Shown: positions 1-9,067 of the stretch, in pieces
Position numbering within the stretch: position 1 is the first letter of the stretch
Layout: each line of letters opens with the position of its first letter
Source of the DNA: an uncultured Francisella sp.
GTDB lineage: Bacteria; Pseudomonadota; Gammaproteobacteria; Burkholderiales; Neisseriaceae
Assembly (NCBI GenBank): GCA_943913655.1
Contig: CALTZA010000004.1
Location: forward strand, 62,001-126,000
Reading direction: 5' to 3'
Length of the DNA: 64,000 bases
Translations under genes and position numbers: made by a program
Notes under the pieces: generated by a model
Database searches by the model: none
The model's input: the letters and a program-made list of their open reading frames with translations, nothing else
Told to the model about the DNA's origin: nothing

Positions 1-119
1 CCAGTAAGAATGATAGGCATGGCCTTTTGTTGAACTGCACTTGGTTGTTGATAGCCCAAAGAGGTAGTTGCATTGATTAGCTGATGTCTTAAGTCTGTGA
101 ATGAAAAAACAGTTTCCAT
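1..119 (-). CDS. DEAD-box ATP-dependent RNA helicase, N-terminal fragment
   Basis: This is the first 39 codons of a gene that runs off the left edge; no stop is seen. The translation begins METVFSF and contains GYQQPSAVQQKAMPIIL. That matches the Q motif of DEAD-box helicases (an upstream aromatic residue, then GY-x-x-P-T/S-x-x-Q-x-x-A-x-P-x-x-L), which contacts adenine of ATP. Such enzymes unwind RNA in ribosome assembly or mRNA decay. The ATG follows the coaA stop codon after one base, so the two are probably co-transcribed. Walker A and the DEAD box lie outside the window, so the subfamily (RhlE, SrmB, DeaD, DbpA) cannot be told. Confidence 0.72.
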   Translation of the reverse strand, partial: METVFSFTDLRHQLINATTSLGYQQPSAVQQKAMPIILT

Positions 120-120
120 A

Positions 121-1068
121 TTAGTTTCTTAAACGTACTTTTTCAAAAGAATGATTAACCCCTTTAGTCAAGATTAAATGCGCTCGTTCGCGAGTGGGCA
201 GGATATTCTCGTGTAAGTTAACGCCATTAATGTTGATCCAAACTTCGTTAGCAAAATGTATGGCTTCTTTTTCACTGATAATAGAATAGGAATGGAAAAA
301 AGAATTAGGCTTTTTAAAAGCGACCTCGCGTAGACGTAAAAAACGTTCTAAGAACCATTGCCGTAATAGCTGTTCATCGGCATCAATATAAATAGAGAAA
401 TCCACAAAGTCGGAAATAAATATCGAAGGTTCTGGCGGAGTGGATAACTGATTATTTTGTAAAATATTCAGACCTTCTAAAATCAATAGTTGGGGTTGAT
501 CGACTATTTCGTATTGATCAGGGATAATATCGTAAGTGAATTGCGAGTAAATGGGCACTTTTACATGACGTTTGCCTGCTTTAACATCGGAAACAAATTG
601 CAGAAGCTCACGCAGTCGATAAGATTCAGGGAAGCCTTTCTTAAAAGTCAGTTGGCGCTCTGATAACGTTTTTAAATCTAATAAAAAACCATCTGTTGCC
701 ACTAGATCTACTTTACGTGGTGTTGGCCAGCGACTTAGTAACGCTTGTAAAATGCGCGACGCAGTGCTTTTACCAGAAGCAACGCTACCAGCGATGCCAA
801 TGATATAGGTGCTCATGGGCGTATCTCGATCCAAGAAGGAATGTAATACATTTTGCCTACGGATATTTTCTTCAATGTAGTAATTGATTAAACGCACTAA
901 TGGAAGATAAATTGTACTTATTTCATCCAAAGACAAACTTTCATTGACTCCTAACAGGGGTTCTAAATCTTGTTCAGTTAAGGTAAGAGGGACATTTTTA
1001 CGTAGAGCAGACCATTGGCTGCGATTAAAACTAACATAAGGTGCCAAATATTCATTTCGTGTTGTCAT
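121..1068 (-). CDS. coaA: Pantothenate kinase, type I
   Basis: CoaA phosphorylates pantothenate with ATP, the first and usually rate-setting step of coenzyme A synthesis in the cytosol. The 315-residue product has the usual length of bacterial type I enzymes (E. coli 316). The P-loop GSVASGKST lies near residue 95, followed by the family block around VDLVATDGFLL and a late LILEGLNILQ segment. The start is the ATG at 1066-1068, which overlaps the 3' end of serS by 17 bases, so translation is probably coupled. The helicase gene starts one base after its stop. No damage is seen. Confidence 0.95.
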   Translation of the reverse strand: MTTRNEYLAPYVSFNRSQWSALRKNVPLTLTEQDLEPLLGVNESLSLDEISTIYLPLVRLINYYIEENIRRQNVLHSFLDRDTPMSTYIIGIAGSVASGKSTASRILQALLSRWPTPRKVDLVATDGFLLDLKTLSERQLTFKKGFPESYRLRELLQFVSDVKAGKRHVKVPIYSQFTYDIIPDQYEIVDQPQLLILEGLNILQNNQLSTPPEPSIFISDFVDFSIYIDADEQLLRQWFLERFLRLREVAFKKPNSFFHSYSIISEKEAIHFANEVWININGVNLHENILPTRERAHLILTKGVNHSFEKVRLRN

Positions 1069-2374
1069 TTTTTTCTGCTTTTAGTCTGGTTATACCCCCT
1101 AGATAAGCTCGTAAAGGGACTGGTATGTTGATAGAGCCATCTTCATTTTGATGATTTTCTAATAGGGCAACAAGAGCTCTACCCACAGCCACACCTGAAC
1201 CATTTAAAGTATGCACCAGTTTATTTTTTCCATCAATATCTCTAAATCGCGCTCTCATGCGTCGTGCCTGAAAATCTTCACAATTAGAGCAACTTGAGAT
1301 TTCTCGATAAGTATTTTCTGAAGGAACCCACACTTCAATATCATAGGTCTTAGCAGCACTAAATCCCATATCACCAGTACATAACATAATCACTCGATAA
1401 GGGAGCTCTAAAGCCTGTAACACCTTTTCTGCATGATTTACTAGTTCTTCCAAAGCCTGATAAGAATACTGTGGTGTGGTAATTTGAACCATCTCTACTT
1501 TATCAAATTGATGTTGCCTGATAAGTCCTTTGGTATCTTTGCCATAAGAGCCTGCTTCGGAACGAAAACAAGGAGATAAGGTAGTCAAACGTGCTGGTAA
1601 TTGTTTGACTGTTGTAATTTTGTCACGAAAAAGATTGGTGAGGGTTATTTCGCCGGTTGAAATCAGATATTGCGACTTTTGTTCACCATCTCCAGATAAT
1701 ACACAATACATATCTTGAGCAAACTTAGGCAGTTGGCCTGTACCTTCTAAAATTTCATCATTAACAATATAAGGAGTTTGATACTCTGTATATCCATGAT
1801 AGTTGATATGTAGATCTAACATAAATTGGCCCAATGCGCGATGTAAGCGTGCAATATTGCCTTGCAAAACAGAAAAGCGAGAGCCCGATAGATTTACCCC
1901 AGCAGAAATGTTGAGACCTAACATTTCGCCCAATTCCACATGATTTTTAGGAGAAAAAGAAAATTGACGAGGTCGGTCGTGTTTTTTTATTTCCACATTA
2001 TCATGTTCATCTTTGCCGATAGGAACAGATTCATGGGGAAGATTAGGGATTCCCATTAGCCAGTGATCAAGCTCTTGTTGGGTCTTTTTTAATTGCTCTT
2101 CTAATTGCAATAGTGATTGATTAACTTGATTCACTTGCCTTATTAAATCAGTACTATTTTCCTGATTTTTTCTTTTCATGCCGATTTGTTGGGAAAGTTG
2201 ATTACGCTGTGTTTTTAGTTCTTGAGTTTGTATCAGTAATTCTCTGCGTTTTTTTTCAATTTTTAAGAAATAATCTTTATCAAAAGTAAAACTGCGCGTG
2301 GCAAGTCGTTTTATCACCTGATCTATTTGAGTTTTCAATAATTGCACTTCTAACATCTTTAAAGATATATCCAA
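1052..2374 (-). CDS. serS: Seryl-tRNA synthetase
   Basis: SerS charges tRNA-Ser (and tRNA-Sec where present) with serine. The N-terminal ~110 residues are the long helical tRNA-binding arm, rich in K, E and Q. The class II core carries motif 2 (FRSEAGSYGKDTKGLIRQHQ) and motif 3 (GSGVAVGRALVALLENHQ). The longest frame begins at a TTG (2374) ten bases after an AGGAG; an in-frame ATG at 2356 (MLEVQLLK) aligns better with the E. coli start, so the true start is open. It is the first gene of a minus-strand serS-coaA-helicase run and is divergent from the gene at 2536. Confidence 0.95.
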   Translation of the reverse strand: MDISLKMLEVQLLKTQIDQVIKRLATRSFTFDKDYFLKIEKKRRELLIQTQELKTQRNQLSQQIGMKRKNQENSTDLIRQVNQVNQSLLQLEEQLKKTQQELDHWLMGIPNLPHESVPIGKDEHDNVEIKKHDRPRQFSFSPKNHVELGEMLGLNISAGVNLSGSRFSVLQGNIARLHRALGQFMLDLHINYHGYTEYQTPYIVNDEILEGTGQLPKFAQDMYCVLSGDGEQKSQYLISTGEITLTNLFRDKITTVKQLPARLTTLSPCFRSEAGSYGKDTKGLIRQHQFDKVEMVQITTPQYSYQALEELVNHAEKVLQALELPYRVIMLCTGDMGFSAAKTYDIEVWVPSENTYREISSCSNCEDFQARRMRARFRDIDGKNKLVHTLNGSGVAVGRALVALLENHQNEDGSINIPVPLRAYLGGITRLKAEKNDNTK

Positions 2375-2535
2375 AATAGAAAACTCCTATTCTATATAAA
2401 TAGCTCATAGTGGACAATAAACTGATTAAGCAAGGTAAAAGGTAAAATTAAACTCAGTTTTTGTTGTCATAGGTATAATACGCATGTGGACTGGCGTATG
2501 TACTCAACATTAAATAGAGAATTAAGGAACCAAAG

Positions 2536-3312
2536 ATGGCATCTTTAAAGCAGGATCAAGATGAACAATCCGTTTTTCAGGAATCCACTGCCCAATGGTT
2601 AAAAGATTTACGTGATATGCGTCAAAAGCGCAAACAGTTATCTTCGTCAAGTGCCCGAAAGAGCATAACAAAACGCAAACAACAGTTGTCAAAAGATTTT
2701 CCCATGTCACAACAAGAAGAGTCAATTTCTACTTCATCTTCATCAACTTCCCATTTCTCTAAAGGTTCTTCTGCTGTACGGGAAAAAATTTATGATCATT
2801 ATCTAAAAGAATGGGAGAAGGCGCATAATAAACAGTTTGATAATCCTGATACCCCAACCCAAGTTCTTCTTTCCAATCAATGGAAAATTAAGGATCAAGA
2901 AATATTGATGCGCTGTCGCGATAGTGTGGAAAAAAGTCAGGATCTAGTTTTTCTTGAAGAAACCGGAAACGTGACGCATACAGATGCGGACACTGTGGAA
3001 AAAAAATTAACGCAGGATGAAGCTGAAGCGATCAATTGTGTGGCAGTGACCATTGTGAACCCAGAGCATTGTTTGGATAGTGCTAAACGTCTGTGTGTAG
3101 TGGATGAGAAAGACTTAGTCAATACTCTCAAAAAAGAATTAAAACCTTACTTAAAAACGTTATTAGAAAACATGCTTAGTACTTTGCTACTGAATAATTA
3201 TGACATTATGCTTGGTTGCGTGCAGCATGAGTTGCAACAACAACTCCCTGATTTGCTAGAGGAAACTTTAAATAAACAACTCAATCATTACTTGCATAAA
3301 AAATATTCTTAA
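2536..3312 (+). CDS. Hypothetical charged protein with amphipathic C-terminal helices
   Basis: I do not recognise this gene. The 258-residue product has no signal peptide or membrane segment. The first ~80 residues are a low-complexity K/R/Q/S region including serine runs (near residues 36-39 and 66-72), likely disordered. The middle is acidic and mixed. The last ~60 residues form predicted amphipathic helices (LKKELKPYLKTLLENML, then LPDLLEETLNKQLNHYL). This layout, a disordered linker plus short terminal helices with an LKPYLK-type motif, recalls the PopZ/DUF2497 style of polar scaffold, but that is inference only. The ATG is preceded by AAGGAA with good spacing, and a TATAAT-like -10 lies at 2474-2479, so it is probably expressed alone. 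Confidence 0.7.
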   Translation: MASLKQDQDEQSVFQESTAQWLKDLRDMRQKRKQLSSSSARKSITKRKQQLSKDFPMSQQEESISTSSSSTSHFSKGSSAVREKIYDHYLKEWEKAHNKQFDNPDTPTQVLLSNQWKIKDQEILMRCRDSVEKSQDLVFLEETGNVTHTDADTVEKKLTQDEAEAINCVAVTIVNPEHCLDSAKRLCVVDEKDLVNTLKKELKPYLKTLLENMLSTLLLNNYDIMLGCVQHELQQQLPDLLEETLNKQLNHYLHKKYS

Positions 3313-3441
3313 AATTCATCTTGATTCAAATCTTAATATTGAATAATTACTCTAATTTTGTTATAAATATCTGTTTAGATAATTTGCTTCACTGAATAGA
3401 CGGTTTGAGTAAACTTTAGTTATTGTAAGAAAGCTATAATT

Positions 3442-4935
3442 ATGAATATACAGTATATTAAAAGTAATCAGAGCAGGGTGTTTCCTGCAAAGAAAATGCT
3501 TTTGCTTTTAACAAGCTTAGCGACACAATCTATTTGGAGTTCTGGTATGGTGGCACCCAGCTATGCAATTGATGCTGCCAATACTGCCAATGCCAATGCT
3601 GCGGAAGCTAAAAATCCTTCTACCATAGTAGCTAATTCAGCAGGTCTTACTCACTTACCGGGTACTTATTTTGAAAATAATTTTCTTTTAGTCCTGCCCG
3701 ATTTTTATTATTCAGAAGCGAAAGGATATTATTTTAAAAGCCATGTACCGATCAAGGGACAAACCTCAGGTCAAGTTGGACATCGTATTGAGGCACCGAG
3801 TTTATTCATTAGTCATCAGTTAACCCCCAGCTTATTTGCTGGTTTGGGTATTTATGGGGGGTTTGGTGCTGACTTTGATTATCCTATGAATAGTGTGACC
3901 CGTTTTAATACCAATCGTGTTCGTATTTTATCTGTAAGTTTTAATCCAAACATTGCTATCAAACTAAACGATCATCACAGTATTGGTTTAGGTGTATATG
4001 CTTTATGGTCTAGAGGAACTTTACGACAATTTGCTGATGTTGCATATGGTGTCAATAGTTTTGCTAATCTTTTTTTACCATTTTTAAACGGCAAATATTT
4101 GGTGCCTGATGGCTCGTTTGAAATATATACGACCTTAAGAGGGACGGGTGTGGCCTATGGCTATAATCTTGCTTGGTTGTGGGATGTCAATGATAAAGTA
4201 CGTCTTGGCCTTAGCTATCGTTCTAAATCAAAAGCCCCTTTCAAAGGAGAGGCGTGGTGGCAAGCTTATAGTTATGGTTGGGATATACCAATTTTGGGTG
4301 CTATTATCGATGATATTTATCATCGGCTAGGCTATGTGCATCATGAAACGGTGAATTTTGAATTAAAATATCCTGAAAGTTGGCAGCTACACGCTTTTTG
4401 GCAAGTGAGTGATCAGCTTGACTTAATGGCCAATCTAGCTTTTTTCAAAGATTCGCGTCAAAAGGTGCTACATATCGACTGGGCTCATACAAAACTAGTT
4501 CCGGATGCCCAAAAGCGCATTCCTACGCTAGTGCCGCGTCGATATACCGATGTCGCAATTGATTTTAAGGATACCTGGCAAGCAAGTATTGGTGCTAATT
4601 ATCGATATAATGACCGTATTAATTTGCGTGGTGGTATCATGTATACACCAAGTTCAGCAAAAGATAACCAAGGTCGGGCCCCGGCGATTCCTGATAATGA
4701 TCGCTTCATGGTAGGAGTAGGTGGTGATTATCACTATAATAAACACCTGACTTTTAATGTATCCTATAATTTCTTAAAACAGAAGACGTCGAAAATAGAT
4801 AACGGTAGTTTTTGCGGTAAGCGCCAAGAATATGGTGCTGGTGCGCTTAGCTGTGTTGATGGCCGGGCTAGCACACAGGCCAACATTAAGGTAAAAGCGC
4901 ATATTGTGGGTGTTGGCTTACAGTATCGGTTTTAA
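3442..4935 (+). CDS. FadL/TodX-family outer membrane transport protein
   Basis: FadL-type proteins are 14-stranded outer-membrane barrels that let hydrophobic compounds such as long-chain fatty acids cross the membrane. The 497-residue product has a basic N-region, a hydrophobic stretch (MLLLLTSLATQS) and a likely signal-peptidase site after PSYA. Next comes the family's NPxxxxxNxAGL-type hatch segment (NPSTIVANSAGLTHLPGTYF), then alternating aromatic/glycine beta strands, a late RGGIMYTPSSAKD strand and a C-terminal phenylalanine (GVGLQYRF). An alternative ATG at 3496 would give a shorter signal peptide. A TATAAT lies immediately before the first ATG, which may favour the inner start. The substrate cannot be told. 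Confidence 0.85.
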   Translation: MNIQYIKSNQSRVFPAKKMLLLLTSLATQSIWSSGMVAPSYAIDAANTANANAAEAKNPSTIVANSAGLTHLPGTYFENNFLLVLPDFYYSEAKGYYFKSHVPIKGQTSGQVGHRIEAPSLFISHQLTPSLFAGLGIYGGFGADFDYPMNSVTRFNTNRVRILSVSFNPNIAIKLNDHHSIGLGVYALWSRGTLRQFADVAYGVNSFANLFLPFLNGKYLVPDGSFEIYTTLRGTGVAYGYNLAWLWDVNDKVRLGLSYRSKSKAPFKGEAWWQAYSYGWDIPILGAIIDDIYHRLGYVHHETVNFELKYPESWQLHAFWQVSDQLDLMANLAFFKDSRQKVLHIDWAHTKLVPDAQKRIPTLVPRRYTDVAIDFKDTWQASIGANYRYNDRINLRGGIMYTPSSAKDNQGRAPAIPDNDRFMVGVGGDYHYNKHLTFNVSYNFLKQKTSKIDNGSFCGKRQEYGAGALSCVDGRASTQANIKVKAHIVGVGLQYRF

Positions 4936-5024
4936 CAATAGTAAAAAACTTTAATTTTTGTTAATGACCAATCTAAGAGTAAGTAAGTTTATGGGATATT
5001 GTTTTTTAGAGTAAACAATGCTTT

Positions 5025-6410
5025 TTGGTAGTGATAAGAAAAGTGAATGATTTATTTGATTTTCTAGTGGAAGAGACAGCCCCAGCTGTTAAAGAAATAC
5101 CGATATTAAGTGTTTCTGAACTTAATCTTCGCGCTAAAAATTTACTAGAAGCACACTTTTTTTATTCTGCAGTGCGTGGAGAGATTTCTAACGTGGTTAG
5201 AGCATCTTCAGGTTACTATTATTTCAAGTTAAAAGATAGCAATGCGCAAATTGACTGTGTCTTATTTAAGTTAGGTCATTCTTTAACACTTCTTCCGCAA
5301 GAGGGTCTTGAAGTTGTGATCCACGGCAGAATTTCTCTTTATGGGAAAACAGGCAGATACCAGCTTATTGTAGAAAAACTCGCTTTAATTGGCCAAGGTG
5401 AGCTTTATCATAACTATTTGCTGTTAAAAGATAAGCTAACCAAGTTGGGCTATTTTTCTAATGAGCATAAGAAAAAAATTCCTTTTTTCCCGCGATGTGT
5501 AGGTATTGTGACTAGCACAAGTGGAGCAGTTGCCCACGACATCATTACAACTTTAAAGCGCCGCATGAGTTCAATCGAGATTATTATTTATCCTACTGCA
5601 GTCCAGGGATTAGGCAGTGAGCGGCAAATTGCGCGTGCTATTGTAGAAGCCAATCACCGCCAAGAGGTAGATGTGTTGATTGTGGCACGTGGTGGAGGCA
5701 GTTTAGAGGATTTGTGGTCTTTTAATGAAGAAGTAGTAGTCAAGGCTATTTATGATAGCCAGCTACCAGTAGTATGTGCTGTAGGACACGAAATTGATTT
5801 TAGTTTGGCAGATTTTGCTGCTGATTTACGAGCACCCACACCAACTGCGGCTGCTGAGCTAGTCAGTCCTGCTTGGCAGGAACAAGAAATGAAACGACAA
5901 ATGCTTGGTAAACGATTATATGAACTGTTAATCGCATGCTATGCTGCTACAGCACAACAATTAGATGGTTATGAACGCATCTTTGTCTCCAGTAGTGATT
6001 TATTATTATCGCATCAACATCGTTTGCTTACCATTAGACACCAGTTGAAAGATGCTTTACAAGAAAAAGAAAGACAAGCAGAGCAAGATATTTATAGACA
6101 AAAAGAGTTTTGGCGTGACCACCTGCGGCTATTTGATAATTTTATATTTCATTTACATGAAATACAACGACAGCTCAAAGAGGGCGTTGAATTGCGTTGT
6201 CAACAAAAAATCCAATATTTACAGCATCTTATTCGTTTACTAAATGCGCTATCTCCACAAAAAATTTTATATCGGGGCTATAGTATTACGCTAAATAGTC
6301 AAGGTAAAGCAGTGTATTCAAGTGAACAAATACACTCAGGAGAAATTTTGCAATTGAAATTCGCTTCAGGCAGCGCTATTGTAGAAGTGGACAATAAGCA
6401 AAATCCTTAG
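5025..6410 (+). CDS. xseA: Exodeoxyribonuclease VII large subunit
   Basis: XseA is the catalytic subunit of ExoVII, which degrades single-stranded DNA in both directions and works with XseB. The N-terminal OB-fold is seen around AVRGEISNVVRASSGYYYFKLKD. It is followed by the nuclease core with VGIVTSTSGAVAHDIITTL, ARGGGSLEDLWSFNEE and VGHEIDFSLADFAADLRAPT, and then a long coiled-coil tail. The 461-residue length is normal. There is no in-frame ATG at the 5' end: the start must be TTG 5025, GTG 5031 or GTG 5043, with no clear Shine-Dalgarno sequence. The stop overlaps the stop of the convergent thrB by three bases. No xseB is visible in the window. Confidence 0.93.
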   Translation: MVVIRKVNDLFDFLVEETAPAVKEIPILSVSELNLRAKNLLEAHFFYSAVRGEISNVVRASSGYYYFKLKDSNAQIDCVLFKLGHSLTLLPQEGLEVVIHGRISLYGKTGRYQLIVEKLALIGQGELYHNYLLLKDKLTKLGYFSNEHKKKIPFFPRCVGIVTSTSGAVAHDIITTLKRRMSSIEIIIYPTAVQGLGSERQIARAIVEANHRQEVDVLIVARGGGSLEDLWSFNEEVVVKAIYDSQLPVVCAVGHEIDFSLADFAADLRAPTPTAAAELVSPAWQEQEMKRQMLGKRLYELLIACYAATAQQLDGYERIFVSSSDLLLSHQHRLLTIRHQLKDALQEKERQAEQDIYRQKEFWRDHLRLFDNFIFHLHEIQRQLKEGVELRCQQKIQYLQHLIRLLNALSPQKILYRGYSITLNSQGKAVYSSEQIHSGEILQLKFASGSAIVEVDNKQNP

Positions 6411-7339
6411 TCACCGCGATAAAAACGCAGTAAATGATAAAAAACTTTTGGATCTTTTTGATAGGTCAATACTTCAGGTTGCGGAAAATAAACATCCAGA
6501 AGACGCGATAACCAAAACCTTAGTGCTGCCATTCTTTTGGCTACAGGAAGATAATTGATCTCTGTTGTACTTAATAAACGTAGAGATAAATAGCCACTGA
6601 TTAAGGCTGCTTCCTTTGCATCATCAATCACACCATGCTTTTGTTCTCTTGCCCAGTCATTAATGGCGATCGCAAGATCGTAAATAAAAGGAGCCCAGCC
6701 AGCATAATAAAAGTCAATTACTCCACTGACTTTTCCATCTTTAAATAATACATTATCTTTGAAAAAGTCCCCATGGATCATTCCTTGTGGTAGTTGAGAT
6801 AAGTCATTTTGTATACAAGAAAGAAAATTAATCTCCTGATTCAGTAAATTTTGTTCTTCTTTACTTAGACAATATTTTAATTTTTTGGCAACTTGCGTAC
6901 ACCAAAAAAAATCGCGTTGATTGATTATTTTTTTTGGCCATTGTTCGCTTAATAAATGTAATTGGGCCATTATCTTGCCGGCGTGATTACATTGTGCTAA
7001 GGAAGGGACTTTTTTTTCTTCTCCTGTCAGATATCTAATAATAGTGGTCGGTTTACCTTTGCAAGTAGTAAATAACTGCCCTTTTTTAGTTTTCATTGGT
7101 GCAGGGCAAGGAAAATAGTGTTGGTTTAAAAAAAGAGTAAAAATGAGATAATCATTTAGTTCTGCTGATGTCATATGTTCAAATAGCGTCAGAACATAAC
7201 GATGATTGGCAGTTAACAGTCGATAATTAGTATTAGTCACCCCTGCTTGAATGGTTTCTAAAGCAATTGGCTGCTCCAAATAATACTGTTGGGCAAGTTG
7301 TTGCGCCTCGTTTAAAGAAAGCGTGGTGTAGACAGACAT
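6407..7339 (-). CDS. thrB: Homoserine kinase, APH-fold (class II) type
   Basis: This enzyme phosphorylates homoserine on the way to threonine. It belongs to the aminoglycoside-phosphotransferase-fold ThrB group found in pseudomonads, rhizobia and others, not the GHMP kinase of E. coli. Evidence is the N-terminal block AGVTNTNYRLLTANHRYVLTLFE, the catalytic loop MIHGDFFKDNVLF and the metal-binding GVIDFYYAGWAPFIYDLAIAINDW, all in family order, with normal length (310 residues). It converges on xseA with overlapping stops and is divergent from glnA. The promoter should lie within 7340-7450. I see no damage, so the threonine branch appears retained. Confidence 0.9.
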   Translation of the reverse strand: MSVYTTLSLNEAQQLAQQYYLEQPIALETIQAGVTNTNYRLLTANHRYVLTLFEHMTSAELNDYLIFTLFLNQHYFPCPAPMKTKKGQLFTTCKGKPTTIIRYLTGEEKKVPSLAQCNHAGKIMAQLHLLSEQWPKKIINQRDFFWCTQVAKKLKYCLSKEEQNLLNQEINFLSCIQNDLSQLPQGMIHGDFFKDNVLFKDGKVSGVIDFYYAGWAPFIYDLAIAINDWAREQKHGVIDDAKEAALISGYLSLRLLSTTEINYLPVAKRMAALRFWLSRLLDVYFPQPEVLTYQKDPKVFYHLLRFYRGD

Positions 7340-7563
7340 TTTGCTGCGATCAGTTATTAGTGGAAAAATAATTGTAATAAAACATTTTAACAGCGATCTC
7401 AGAGTATAAAGAAACTATTTTTACTAATCGACATCGAATCGATCGGCCGCTGTTTGTATTTTTAAGATAGCTAAATGAGAATGTTACGATAGGTTATTAG
7501 GCAGTTTTAACAGCAAAGCGTTTGTCTATATGAAAAATTGTTTTTGTTCATGAGCTTTTGATA

Positions 7564-7578
7564 TGGCACAATAGTGCT
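7564..7578 (+). promoter_or_regulatory. Candidate sigma-54 promoter of glnA
   Basis: TGGCAC-N5-TGCT matches the -24/-12 consensus TGGCAC-N4-TTGCW with a single mismatch, and the GG-to-GC spacing is exactly right. It lies about 60 bases before the glnA ATG, as with glnAp2 of E. coli, which is driven by sigma-54 and NtrC under nitrogen limitation. I did not find a clear NtrC palindrome upstream, so enhancer control is inferred from family knowledge. Confidence 0.6.
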
Positions 7579-7638
7579 TAGAGAGTGCTTGCAAGATAGC
7601 GAGCAGGAAGATAACTTCAATTAAAAAGGACAGAATTT

Positions 7639-9057
7639 ATGTCGGGTGATAAATTAATCAAATTAATTAAGGAGCATGATATTCGATTTATTGATCTACG
7701 CTATACAGATACTAAGGGCAAGCAGCATCATGCCACGGTGCCTGCACGCTTGGCTGTAGAAGATCCTGAGGAGTGGATTGAGACGGGGCAAGCATTTGAT
7801 GGGTCCTCAATTGAGGGATGGAAGGGGATTCAAGCCTCAGATATGTTATTGATCCCTGATTTGGATGTGATATTTGTTGACCCTTTTTACGATGAACCGA
7901 CTCTCGCCATTCATTGTAATGTGATTGATCCAGCAAGTGGGCAGGGATATGATCGTGATCCTCGCTCCATTGCGCGTCGAGCTGAGCATTATTTGAAATC
8001 AACTGGCATCGGTGATACAGCCTATTTTGGTCCAGAACCAGAGTTTTTTGTGTTTGATGGAGTGGAGTTTGAAACCGGCATTTCGGGTTCTCGCTATGCG
8101 ATTCATTCTGAGTCAGGTTTTTGGTCTAACGGTTTATGCCTAGACAAGATGAATACGGGTCATCGTCCAGGAGTCAAGGGTGGTTATACACCTTTACCAC
8201 CTGTGGATAGTGGCCAAGATTTGCGCTCAACCTGTAGCAGGCTACTTGAAGATATAGGTATTCAAGTAGAAGTGCATCACCCAGAAGTTGCTACAGGCTC
8301 ACAAATGGAAATTGGCACACGGTTTGATACCTTAGTCAAACGGGCTGATGCAACCCAAATTCAAAAATACATTATTCGTAATGTTGCCCACAGCTTAGGT
8401 AGAACAGCTACTTTCATGCCCAAGCCTTTGCTAGGTGACAACGGTTCGGGCATGCATATTCACCAATCGATTTGGAAAGGAAACAATAATATTTTTGCAG
8501 GTAATGAATATGGTGGTTTGTCTGAAACAGCTTTATTTTATATTGGTGGCATTATTAAGCATGGCAAAGCGCTAAATGCAATTGCCAACCCATCAACCAA
8601 TTCATATAAACGTCTAGTCCCTCATTTTGAGGCGCCAACCAAGTTGGCTTATTCAGCCAAAAATCGTTCTGCTTCAATTAGGATTCCCCATTGTGCTTCC
8701 AGTAAGGGTCGTCGTATTGAAGTACGTTTCCCTGATCCGATAGCTAATCCTTATCTGGTATTTACGGCTATGCTAATGGCAGGTTTAGATGGTATCCAAA
8801 ATAGGATTCATCCTGGTGCAGCTGTCGATAAAAATTTGTATGATCTTCCACCAGAAGAAGAGACACAGGTCCCAACTGTAGCTTCTAGTCTGGAAGAAGC
8901 TTTAGATGCTTTGTACAAGGACCATGATTTTCTGGTACGTGGTGGAGTATTTTCAGAAGAGTGGGTGCAAAGCTACATTGAACTTAAGCAGGCAGAGGCA
9001 AGACAAGTTAGTATTGCACCACATCCAATAGAGTTTGAACTATATTACTCTGTTTAA
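7639..9057 (+). CDS. glnA: Glutamine synthetase, type I
   Basis: GlnA makes glutamine from glutamate, ammonia and ATP and works as a cytosolic dodecamer. The 472 residues include the beta-grasp motif DGSSIEGWKGI, the metal/glutamate motifs GPEPEFFVFD and GSGMHIHQS, the ATP-binding KPLLGDNGSG and FEAPTKLAYSAKNRSASIRIP, and the adenylylation loop NLYDLPPEE with its tyrosine. Regulation by a GlnE-type adenylyltransferase is therefore possible. An AAGGA ribosome-binding site lies eight bases before the ATG. It appears to be a single-gene unit behind a sigma-54-type promoter. The next gene, prmC, is convergent after only ten bases, with no hairpin terminator. Confidence 0.97.
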   Translation: MSGDKLIKLIKEHDIRFIDLRYTDTKGKQHHATVPARLAVEDPEEWIETGQAFDGSSIEGWKGIQASDMLLIPDLDVIFVDPFYDEPTLAIHCNVIDPASGQGYDRDPRSIARRAEHYLKSTGIGDTAYFGPEPEFFVFDGVEFETGISGSRYAIHSESGFWSNGLCLDKMNTGHRPGVKGGYTPLPPVDSGQDLRSTCSRLLEDIGIQVEVHHPEVATGSQMEIGTRFDTLVKRADATQIQKYIIRNVAHSLGRTATFMPKPLLGDNGSGMHIHQSIWKGNNNIFAGNEYGGLSETALFYIGGIIKHGKALNAIANPSTNSYKRLVPHFEAPTKLAYSAKNRSASIRIPHCASSKGRRIEVRFPDPIANPYLVFTAMLMAGLDGIQNRIHPGAAVDKNLYDLPPEEETQVPTVASSLEEALDALYKDHDFLVRGGVFSEEWVQSYIELKQAEARQVSIAPHPIEFELYYSV

Positions 9058-9067
9058 TGAGTTTAAA

